Assembly: GCA_022822545.1 (NCBI GenBank)
Contig: JAJEBE010000054.1
Location: 141,099 to 205,098, forward strand
Reading direction: 5' to 3'
Source: Anaerolineae bacterium
GTDB taxonomy: Bacteria; Chloroflexota; Anaerolineae; Aggregatilineales; Phototrophicaceae
DNA: 64,000 nt
In this document: positions 25,675 through 34,700 of the stretch, piece after piece
Position numbering within the stretch: position 1 is the first letter of the stretch
How the letters are laid out: each line of letters begins with the position of its first letter
Notes under the pieces: model-generated
The model's database searches: none
Told to the model about the DNA's origin: nothing
The model's input: only the letters and a program-made list of their open reading frames with translations
Position numbers and translations under genes: made by a program

Positions 25675-26205
25675 TCAAAATCTGGGCGAGGGCGTATTCT
25701 GCAGAAGCGGAGTTTGCCGTCGCGCATTGGATTGAGCCGTGGCGTTGACAAAAGTCTTCGGAGATGACTGGCTGGCCGGTGTACGAACGATCGATGCGTA
25801 TCGAGGCAGGTGCGGCAGATCTACCGCGAGCAGGGTCGAATGAAAGCCAATCATCATCGGCAGCAGCAGGGCGATAGTGATCGCGATGATGACAAGCCCG
25901 TAACTGAAATTCAAGCTGGGGCGCGAGCGGAAATCGCCGAGCCAGTGGGGATGAGCTTGCGACTCCCGCAGGTCGGCTTCAAGAGAGGACCATATTTGTT
26001 CCAGCTTGGCCGAATTGGCATGGCCCAAGGTCGGCAGACTGCGCTCCAGCTTGAAGGCGAATTCACGGTGCTGCATATATTCGCGGTAACAGTCTTCACA
26101 TTCATCGATGTATCGCGCCACGCGCCGACGCACGGGATCCGCGAGATCGCCGTTGACGAAGCGCGCCATGTGGACCTGGCAGAAGCGATACTTGAACCTG
26201 ACCAT
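25675..26205 (-). CDS. Probable anti-sigma factor (zf-HC2-like, single membrane helix)
   Basis: 176 residues. A short N-terminal zinc-type region has Cys9, His12 and C36-x2-C39, close to the ZAS pattern but with Tyr at the usual His position (ARYIDECEDC). One membrane helix follows (YGLVIIAITIALLLPMMIG, about residues 102-120), then a Ser/Thr/Pro-rich outer tail. It lies 28 bp after the ECF sigma gene, the standard sigma/anti-sigma arrangement. It likely holds the sigma factor at the membrane until an envelope signal is received. AAGGA precedes the ATG. Confidence 0.75.
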   Translation of the reverse strand: MVRFKYRFCQVHMARFVNGDLADPVRRRVARYIDECEDCYREYMQHREFAFKLERSLPTLGHANSAKLEQIWSSLEADLRESQAHPHWLGDFRSRPSLNFSYGLVIIAITIALLLPMMIGFHSTLLAVDLPHLPRYASIVRTPASQSSPKTFVNATAQSNARRQTPLLQNTPSPRF

Positions 26206-26233
26206 GTTTCCTTTCGCGCCTCACTGGCTGGCG

Positions 26234-26842
26234 TTAGTGCACACGCAAGAGTTCTTCCAAGAGGCCCAGCCCGACCGGTTGCAGCGATTCGCGCAAGCGC
26301 TGATGACCCAGGCGGACGCGACTCTCGGCAGTCTTCTGCGGGCAGCCCATCACTTCTGAGATTTCCCGATACGTCATGCCTTGTCCGTAGCGCAAAACGA
26401 TGGCTTCACGCAGACGCGGCGACAAATCGAGCAGTGCTTCGGAGATGGATTCGCTGGCGTCGCGACGGATGACGGCGGCTTCGGGCGCTTCCGATGGCGG
26501 CGCCTTCAACTGCAGGCCGAGCCACTGCGTGATATCGACGGTGATGAAGCGCTTGCGTCGGTAGGTGTTGCGGCAGCGACTGACAGCAATCGTGTACAGC
26601 CAGGTCTTCAGCGACGCCTTGCCGGAATCGTAGCGGTGCAGATTCTTAAAGGCATAGAGGAAGGATTCTTGCAAGATGTCTTCGGCATCTTGCTCGTTCA
26701 TCAGCAGGCTGTAACAAAGGCGGTGGAGGCTGGCGGCGAAACGATCGTATAGCTCGGCATAACCGCTTTGATCGCCATTGAGGGCGCGCTCGATTATGAC
26801 GTCGATTTCAGCACGGGCGCTTGCTCGCTTGTCAGTCATCAT
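26234..26842 (-). CDS. ECF RNA polymerase sigma factor
   Basis: About 202 residues from the ATG pair at 26839-26842, which follows a GAGGG site; a longer frame start is less likely. Region 2 (YDRFAASLHRLCYSLLMNEQ, then DAEDILQESFLYAF) and region 4 (DLSPRLREAIVLRYGQGMTY, REISEVMGCPQKTAESRVR) are complete, with no region 3, so this is an extracytoplasmic-function type. Its neighbour downstream is a membrane anti-sigma candidate, and both are inside the glycan operon. The 69 bp upstream could hold a promoter of its own (TAGAAT box). Confidence 0.9.
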   Translation of the reverse strand: MMTDKRASARAEIDVIIERALNGDQSGYAELYDRFAASLHRLCYSLLMNEQDAEDILQESFLYAFKNLHRYDSGKASLKTWLYTIAVSRCRNTYRRKRFITVDITQWLGLQLKAPPSEAPEAAVIRRDASESISEALLDLSPRLREAIVLRYGQGMTYREISEVMGCPQKTAESRVRLGHQRLRESLQPVGLGLLEELLRVH

Positions 26843-26911
26843 CCCTCGCTTGCACTGACGCATTCATTGACGCTTTTTATTCTACACAACGACAGGGAGA
26901 CATCCTCAGTT

Positions 26912-28915
26912 TCAGGGTTGTCTCGCCCGAGTTGCGCCATTATAGACATCTTGCCGCAGCCATAATATGGCGGCTTCTTCTTGAAAGAGCGCGCGGTCCA
27001 TCCGCCCATGCGACCACCAGGCGGGGAAATCCCAAATGTCCAGATTTGCTATCGAAGCGGTTCGGCGCAGGAGGAAGCGCTGCCCGACATAATCGCTGGC
27101 GAGATCACTCGCTTGATTCGGATCATCCGACATTAGCACGATTCGCTCGCCCGCCGCCGCGGCCGCAAAAGTCTCAAAGCGCGCGTTCGGGAAATCGCGC
27201 GCCAGCCATGCGACCAAGCCGTTATCGCTGACGATGCCGCGCTCGTCGGTCACGATGGTGAAATCCAGCACGGGGAAGCCGGATGTTTCGCGATCCGCCA
27301 ATTCAAAAAGCGTGTCCCGCAGGAACTCGGCATCGCCGGCCACGGCGCGCTCCCGCCATAAGCCATCCGGTTTATCGGGATTTGCGGCCGCGGCTTGCCA
27401 GGCGCCGCCGACGCCGGAAAGCATCAGAAGCCAGAAGAAGCCGATGCCGATCCCTTGCAAGCAGGTGCCGAGGCCCCAAAAGTTCGCGATCAAGAGGAAG
27501 ACAACGATACTAATTATTCCGGTAATGATGAGGAGCCCCAGCGCTTGCAATAGCCTAAGCTGAGACGAATCGCCAAGCATCGCCAAAACATCAGCGAAGC
27601 TGGAGCCGGTAGGCAAGCCCGCCATCAGCCGCGCTACTTGCATGAACTGTACGGAGAGGATGAACATAAAGAGCAGGACGCCGGCCGAGATCGCCCATTT
27701 TGCCCACCAGTATTGAGTGGTGTAGAGGGCGCTGTCGTCCTCGTCTTCGCTGTCCGATTCCGATCTCGCCCAGAGGACAACCACACGGCGATTGACAATT
27801 AATTGAGTCACGCCGTAGCTGGCGAGCAGAGTTAGCGGTACGACAACCCATAGCGCATCTGACGCGCGCGCGCCTGGATACAGGAGCAGCCCGAGCGCGC
27901 CGAGCAGGGCCCAAGCGGCCGCGAAGCGATCAACATAGGTGACATCGCCATGTTTCCACAGGAGCCAGGCGCCCCCGCAAGCAAAGATGATCAACAGCGG
28001 CTCGTGCAGGATCAGCGCGGCGAAACCCAGGCGAACATCGTGAGTTGAGGCGCTCCGGGAGAGGCCGTCTATAGATGTCTCAATCAATTGGCTGACTGTC
28101 CGCAGGCCGGCTGGATTCAGCATGAACAGAGTCGCGGATACGACGACCAGGACAAAGGGGACCAAGAGAGCCGGGACGAAGGGAAAGTCGCGCAGTTGTT
28201 TGACCGCCAACTGGAGAATGTCATCGCCCGGCAGTTCGAGCCGCTGCGGGGCGCTCAGCGCGGTGCGCCAGACTGCGAGCCAGCCGGAGGCGATCAAGAT
28301 GACAAAGAGCGGGATGCCGGAGGGGCTGGACAGGAGGAGCATGAATGCGACGAAGGCAATTGCCCAACAGGCGTCGCGGAGCTGCTGTGAATACCAATAG
28401 CGCCTGATCATCCAGACGGCGAGTACGGCAAAGAGCAGCATGAAACTGACTCCGTCGGCGCTGCGGGAGGCCGCCAGAGGAACGGTGAGGAATGAAAGCA
28501 GGGCCGTCCAGATGAAGGTTCTCGTCAGGCCCAGGCTGTCGCGGAATAGAAGGGGTGTCATAGCGAGGGCGAAGCCGGCCAGGGCTGTCCCGATGCGCGC
28601 GTTGAATCCGTCCCCGCCGGCGAAGGAAAATGTCGCGAGTTGCGTAAGATAGGTGAGCGGACTGCGAGCGGGCGCGAAATTGCCGGGGGCGTCGTCTTCA
28701 ATCGTATGCCAGGCGTGCAGGGATTGCTCCGCCTCGAAGTCTGAAAGCGGCACGCTGTCCAGCAGGGTGACCCGAAGCCAAAGAGACAGCAGGGCAAGGG
28801 CGGCGTAAACCAAGCACTCGGCCGGGATACGGCGCGGCAATGCGAAGGCATTCTCCTGGTCAAAGGCGCTCGCGAGCCTGTCGTCAAGCGCGGTCATGTG
28901 TCCGTTTCTCGCCAT
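26912..28915 (-). CDS. Polytopic membrane protein, GT-C glycosyltransferase-like
   Basis: 667 residues with about 12-13 membrane helices (residues 35-540) and a soluble C-terminal domain (550-667). The early segment LSDFEAEQSLHAWHTIED sits where GT39/GT83-type enzymes have their acidic DE motif after the first helix, here as E-x-E. The C-terminal FTIVTDERGIVSDNGLVAWL region may be an outer-face soluble domain. No close family is recognised; overall architecture parallels its Agl23-like neighbour. Gap of 57 bp to the DUF2298 gene upstream. Probable sugar transfer or flipping role from context only. Confidence 0.7.
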   Translation of the reverse strand: MARNGHMTALDDRLASAFDQENAFALPRRIPAECLVYAALALLSLWLRVTLLDSVPLSDFEAEQSLHAWHTIEDDAPGNFAPARSPLTYLTQLATFSFAGGDGFNARIGTALAGFALAMTPLLFRDSLGLTRTFIWTALLSFLTVPLAASRSADGVSFMLLFAVLAVWMIRRYWYSQQLRDACWAIAFVAFMLLLSSPSGIPLFVILIASGWLAVWRTALSAPQRLELPGDDILQLAVKQLRDFPFVPALLVPFVLVVVSATLFMLNPAGLRTVSQLIETSIDGLSRSASTHDVRLGFAALILHEPLLIIFACGGAWLLWKHGDVTYVDRFAAAWALLGALGLLLYPGARASDALWVVVPLTLLASYGVTQLIVNRRVVVLWARSESDSEDEDDSALYTTQYWWAKWAISAGVLLFMFILSVQFMQVARLMAGLPTGSSFADVLAMLGDSSQLRLLQALGLLIITGIISIVVFLLIANFWGLGTCLQGIGIGFFWLLMLSGVGGAWQAAAANPDKPDGLWRERAVAGDAEFLRDTLFELADRETSGFPVLDFTIVTDERGIVSDNGLVAWLARDFPNARFETFAAAAAGERIVLMSDDPNQASDLASDYVGQRFLLRRTASIANLDIWDFPAWWSHGRMDRALFQEEAAILWLRQDVYNGATRARQP

Positions 28916-28972
28916 GCTCGATCTTCACTTGTTTTGGAGTAGCGCCTTTCAGATACGCTAATTGACAATATC

Positions 28973-31714
28973 TCACGCCCCGGCATAAAAGATTCGCGCC
29001 GAGCCGGATTCGCATTGCACGGGCAAATTATCCAGGAATTTCTCCTCGCCGAATGTGCCGTAGGCTTGCTTTTCCGATGAACCATACATGATGTGTGTGA
29101 TGTTGTATCGCTCGATAATCGGTTGAACTTCGCTGAAGTCCTTGCGCGTATACAGCGCTTTCAAGTCGGCCGCGCGCGACCCGACGATATCATAGTAAGT
29201 GGCGCCGCGCCATTGACGCTCATGATTTTCCCATCCCAAGAGTATCGGGATGCCGGAAAGGGCGCCCACACGGCCATAGTCAATATAATAGGCTGGCCCC
29301 AGGGCCTCGGCGACGACAGCGCTTTTGCGACCGACGGCGTCGCGCAGGCATTGGATAACGGTCTGGTCATCTCTGTCTATCAAGCCGCGGGCGCCATCCA
29401 AGGTGAGCGGCGCGCTGATAATCGTGTCCTTTCCCTCGAAGATTGCCAGGCCGGCGGAATTGGCCCGCAGCAGATCGGACTCGTCTGCATCGGCGAGATT
29501 GATGCGGGAGTAGAGCACAGTTCCGGGCGCGAGGGTTTCACCATCGTGAACGTGGCGAATCGGGGCGGTCCATGACGCGGGCGGCGAGACTCGCTGGTTC
29601 CGGGCGGCGTACAGTCGCCCCGTTTCGATCATTGCGCGGTGGTTGACGCCGGCGATGGTATAAGCCAGGCCGGCCAGGATAGCGAGCGTAAATATAGCGG
29701 CGAGCGCGAAACGCAGGATTAGATGCGGCCTGGGCAAGCTGTGATCGCTGAGCAGGCTGTAGATCGCGTATGCCGAGGCGATGCTCCATAGCGCCCAGGC
29801 CTGGTAATAGAGCTTGAAGACGGTGTTTATCCTGACGAAGAAATTGTCTTTCAAGTAAAAGAATTCGCTGAAGAGCGTCAGGCCAAGCCCCATGCCGATA
29901 AGCAGCAGCGCGAAACCGGTGGCCGGCGGATACTTGATCCAGACGACGGCGACTTCCCCCAGTTGCCGCGCCCGGCTGTCAGCGGGGAAAATGCGCGCAG
30001 TAACCGCGGCAATGCCAGCGAGAAGCAGAACGGTGGTCAGCCCATAGCTTATGCGCCGCAGCGCGAGTTGTTGAAAGAGCTCGGCGGATTCAAAAGCTGA
30101 GCTATTGAGATTGCCAACTATGGACTGGCCGGGATTGGCGAGAGCGAGAAGCGCGCCCATGATGGCCATCAGCAGCAGCATAATCGCCAGGACGCCAACG
30201 CCGACCGTCAGCCCCAAACGCCAATTGAGACGGTAGGCGCGATAACCGCGCCAGGCCTCCACCACCAGGTAGCTGACCAGTATCACGAGCAAGGGACCAA
30301 ACATGATGAAGAAATGCCGAAACTGTGACGGGTGCAGAAGGTTGGGCAAGATGCCGCCGGCTTGGGAGCGGAAGCCAACCAGGTAGGGCAGATAGGCAAG
30401 CGCGGCGATCAGTGCCAGAGTCAGCCCGAACTTTGCCGTCTCCAGCCAGTCCCGCGCGGTGAGCCGTCCGCTTTCGCCGGTCATGAGGCGGCGGAGGGCT
30501 TCCGCGCCGATCAGCCCGGCGAGAAAGGTCGGGCCATCCCAAGCATTGAGAAAGGCAAGCCCGCCGACGGCGATACCGTAGACCAAGGTCTCGCTCCTGC
30601 CAGGCGGATGGCGGGTCAGCAACAAGTTCAGCATCAGGCCGATCACGCTGACGACGAATGGCAAGGCGAGAACATGAGGATGATTATCCGACAGCAGGAA
30701 ACTGAAGGCGGGGAATTCTCCAATCGGCTGAATGGCCGTCAGGCGGTTGTCGAGGTCGTGATCGGTGGGTACACGGCTGGCATTAAACCACCACCAGTGC
30801 GACCAGCTTGAGGTGTCAATGGCCAGGCCGGCGCTTTGTTTATGTTCGTAGGTGAAGGTTTCGAAGTCAGGCAGCTTCTGCGTATTCCAGAATTCCAGGT
30901 AGGACTGCGGCGCGGCGCGAGTTTGGAGCGGCGCTTCGATGAGCGCGAACTGGAAGTTGCCCATCAGCGTCAAAATCAGCAGCGCCATAGTTCCGGCCGC
31001 GATGGCGCCCAAACGGGATGTCCTATTTTGGACAATGCCCGCTCTTAAAGCGAAGGCGCGCGACCGCGCCAAATTGCAGGCGACGCCGAAAGCGGCAATG
31101 CCGGTCAGCGCAAATAGCGAGGCATTCGTCAGATTGAAGCCGATGGCGCTGCTAAGGCCGCTCATTGTGGCGAGAGCCGCCGACATGATGTAACCCATGT
31201 AGTAGTAACTTATCGCATAGCCGGACATCCAGGGATCGTCCGGCGGGAAGCTGGCGCTGCGTTGAGCCGCGCTTAAGAATGCCAACTCCATCGGCTTTTC
31301 CGTCCCGGTCAAGCCATTTTGATGAGCGCGGTAGAGCGCCCAACCGAAGAACAAGCCCGCGAAGAGCAACTCGGTCACCAGGATCAGGCTGCGATTCTCG
31401 CGCCACCAGCGGGTCAAGGCGTCAACTTGGCCATTGCGAAAGTAGAGCGAAAGTGAGGCCGACAGGACCAGCAGCCAGCATAAAATGATGCTGCCGCGTG
31501 AATTATCGAGGAAGCCGTAACTGCCCAGCAGCCAGAAAAGCCAGGTGACGAAAAGCAGCCCCAGCGCGCGCGCGATGCTGTAGCCGCGATCCGGCAGAGC
31601 GCTGAACAGCCGGAGGCAAAGCGGCAGAGCGGTCAAACCGGCGAGCGTAATCCATAGCCACCAGGCGAGCAGCAGATGCCCTTCCCGCGCCAGCCAATCG
31701 AGAAGTAGTGTCAT
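28973..31714 (-). CDS. DUF2298 (Chlor_Arch_YYY) membrane protein
   Basis: 913 residues, at least 15 helices. It matches the domain shared by Chloroflexota and archaea: LGLLFVTWLFWLLGSYGFLD, the TGTEKPMELAFLSAAQRSAS segment, PPDDPWMSGYAISYYYMGYI, and SDNHPHVLALPFVVSVIG with conserved His/Asp that may form an active site. The soluble outer loop near the C-terminus ends in YDIVGSRAADLKALYTRKDF. It overlaps the preceding gene by the ATGA of stop and start. A glycosyl- or phospho-transfer role at the membrane is proposed for the family but not shown. Confidence 0.85.
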   Translation of the reverse strand: MTLLLDWLAREGHLLLAWWLWITLAGLTALPLCLRLFSALPDRGYSIARALGLLFVTWLFWLLGSYGFLDNSRGSIILCWLLVLSASLSLYFRNGQVDALTRWWRENRSLILVTELLFAGLFFGWALYRAHQNGLTGTEKPMELAFLSAAQRSASFPPDDPWMSGYAISYYYMGYIMSAALATMSGLSSAIGFNLTNASLFALTGIAAFGVACNLARSRAFALRAGIVQNRTSRLGAIAAGTMALLILTLMGNFQFALIEAPLQTRAAPQSYLEFWNTQKLPDFETFTYEHKQSAGLAIDTSSWSHWWWFNASRVPTDHDLDNRLTAIQPIGEFPAFSFLLSDNHPHVLALPFVVSVIGLMLNLLLTRHPPGRSETLVYGIAVGGLAFLNAWDGPTFLAGLIGAEALRRLMTGESGRLTARDWLETAKFGLTLALIAALAYLPYLVGFRSQAGGILPNLLHPSQFRHFFIMFGPLLVILVSYLVVEAWRGYRAYRLNWRLGLTVGVGVLAIMLLLMAIMGALLALANPGQSIVGNLNSSAFESAELFQQLALRRISYGLTTVLLLAGIAAVTARIFPADSRARQLGEVAVVWIKYPPATGFALLLIGMGLGLTLFSEFFYLKDNFFVRINTVFKLYYQAWALWSIASAYAIYSLLSDHSLPRPHLILRFALAAIFTLAILAGLAYTIAGVNHRAMIETGRLYAARNQRVSPPASWTAPIRHVHDGETLAPGTVLYSRINLADADESDLLRANSAGLAIFEGKDTIISAPLTLDGARGLIDRDDQTVIQCLRDAVGRKSAVVAEALGPAYYIDYGRVGALSGIPILLGWENHERQWRGATYYDIVGSRAADLKALYTRKDFSEVQPIIERYNITHIMYGSSEKQAYGTFGEEKFLDNLPVQCESGSARIFYAGA

Positions 31715-34700
31715 GAGCGGCGCTCCACCAAGAATTGCATCAGGCTTTGGTCATCCACCTCGTAAACGACCGCGCCATCGGCTTCAAACGCGATATGGAG
31801 CAAGCCGCCTTCCACCATGCGATCAAATTTCTCCAGCCCTTCCGCTGTTGAGTGGACTTTTTCCAAACCGCTTCTGATGATGTACTTGATGGAGAAATGA
31901 TGGATGATATCGACCGCAACGTCTATATCTTCGGTGTTATAGAATTGCAGGATATTTCTTTCTCGCTGGAAAACCCATTGGTTCATCGGATGAAAGGTGC
32001 GTTGCTGCCGCTGATGCCAATTCCAGCCAAGCACGGAAGGCAAACCTGTCAGGATCGACATTCTTCCGTTCCATTGGTATTCGCTGCCCGGCTGCCGGCC
32101 TTCGATGATGACCGGCGAGCCTTCGACATTTTCCTGCAACCAGCGCGCCAATTGATAATCCAGCGACAGATCGGTTTCGGCGCTGACGCGACGCTCTGAG
32201 GAGAATTCCCTGTGTTTGGCTTGTGTCATGTAGTCCATGCCATTCAGGGTCAAGGGGAGGTCTGGCGCCATACGATCAAAGGAGCGTCCGCGCGTCGCCG
32301 TAAAGGGAAAGACGCCGGCGATGCCAATGAGCAGCACGGCAGGCAAATACCAGGCGATCTTCAGCGCTCGGCCGAAATCCTCAGATGCTTCCAGCAGGCA
32401 AGCAAAGGCGATGCCGCCGGCGATGCTCAGGAGCAGCCACACCTGCATATAGAACTTGAAGACCGTATTCTGGCGACCGATATCGCCGCCGATGACGAAC
32501 ACTTCGACGCCTAATGTGATGGACAGCGCCAAGCCGATCAAGACAAGCGTGAAGCGCATCACTTCCGTCTGCCCGGGACGGAAGAATAGCAAGGCGATCC
32601 AGCAAACTAGCGGCAGGACAATTAGCGCCGCCTGATAGCCGATCACAGCGAGGGCCAGGGAAAGCAGCCAGGCCAAGCCTATGACTGCCAGCGTGCGGGC
32701 TAGCAAGGTTTTGTGTTCCAAAACCGCTTTGACGCGTGTAGTCCGGAACCAGCGGCCGGTATCCCAAAACAGAAGCGAGAAGACCAAAAACAAGAACAGG
32801 CCGTGAATATCGAGGTATGCCCAAAGGGGCGTCTTGCCGCCCTGCCACAATTGAATGCTGTTGTAAGTGCTGGCATGCCAACTGGTATAGGGCAGGGCAA
32901 AGGCCAAACTCAGCGCGACAAAACCGCCAAGCGTCCCCGCAAACTCAAGGGCGGAGGCGCGCAGGAATACATAGCGCAGAGCGAGCCAGAGAATGACAAC
33001 GCCGATACAGACCATAAGCCCGGCGCGCAGCGCATTAAGCAGGCTCATAGCTGATACTCCGTCCGTCAGAGAAACGGAGCCGGCAGCGGACAAAAGAACT
33101 GACAAGACGCCTATAGCCGCGAATAACAGGCTGAATAGCGCGAGGTAGAAGCGCTTATCCTGCGGGGCGCGAATGGTCTTCTGCCAGCGCAAGCTCCAGG
33201 CATAGGCCAGAGCCAGGACCGAGAGCAGGGTCATCGAGGGCCAATCCCAGGTGTTGGTTGCCTGCATGAGACCGACGGTCAGCGCGAGCAGCGCCAGCGC
33301 CAGAAAACGCTCAAGCCACGGGCGATAATGCTGCCTCGCCCCCGCGACTTCGTTGAAAAGGAGCAGCAGCGTCAGGAGAATCAGCGGCATGTTGATCATG
33401 TGCGCATGGAGATCTCCATAAAGAAAGGTGAAATAAGGCATCTCGGTGATGGCGTTGCCGCGTACTCCAGGGGTCTCCGCCAGGACACGGGACGGGCCCC
33501 AATACCAGCGATCGCTGTTGATATGGAGTTGCTCGCCCTGCAATAATCTAGCGGCGCCGCGAACCAAGCCGCCGATGAGCGAAAGCGAATTGTTGATTTC
33601 GTAACGCAGGCTATCCCATGGGTGCAGCTCGGCCGCCCGACGGGACAGGTCCGCGCTAATATCGGGAGAAGCCGGTCTGTCATTTGCGGCTGCATATTCG
33701 TCAATCAGGAAGCGTTCCAGGCTTTCCGGTCGTTGATAGCCGCCGTGCGCCGCGACTGCGTTGCCGATGACGCGCGTCGTATCCAGATTGCCAAACAGGA
33801 CGCAAAGCAGCAAAGCCATGATACCCGCGACCCAAGGGCTGCCCGGCCGTCCGCGGGAAGGCTTGAGACGTCGATCGTCCCCGATGGGGCGGCGCCAGCG
33901 CGACAGCATGTTGAAAGCGGTGGAGAAGGCGCCCATGCCGGTCAAGCTGAAGATGGTCGGGATCATCAGGTTGTAGGCGAAGGCCGGCACGACGCCAAGC
34001 AGCAGAGTCGGCACGCCGACCAGAACAAATCCAAAGTAGTAATAGTTGATGAAGCCGCCGGAAAACCAGGGGTCAATAGGCGGGAAGGTGGTACTGCGCA
34101 AGACGCCGTTGAGATAGGCGAAGTCCATCGGTTTTTCGCCGCCTTTGGCCGGGTGCCAAAGGTCAGGGTTGGTCAAGCGCACAACGATCAGCGCCAGAAA
34201 AGCGATGAGGCCGATCAGTTCCATCCATGCCAGCCGTCTCCAGTGGTCGCGGAGGAATTCGACAAGCCTGATGCGGGCGAGCAGGGCGCTGACAATCGCC
34301 AGCAGAACAAGCGACAAGAGAATGCCGCCCTGTGACCAGATTGGAATCTTCAAGCTGGAGACGGCCCAGGCGAACCAGGCGACCAACAGCATGCCGACGA
34401 GTTTGCTAACGCCGTATCCGCCGTCCGCCATCTTTGGAAATATCGCGAAGACAAGCGGAAAGGCGAGCGCGCCAAAGAGGAATATCGTCCCATACCAGAC
34501 GATTACGCCGATGACCTGATTGCTGTTGATAATGCTGTCGCTAAAGAATCGGTCGGACCAAGTCCCGCCGTTTGTCTGTATCTCTCGCTCGGCGGGCGTG
34601 AACATAAGACCAGTCGGCACGGGTTCCGCATCCCTTATGACCCAGTAGAACACGCCCAGCAATTGCGCTGCGCCGGCGTCGTTCCGAAGCTCATGCGCCT

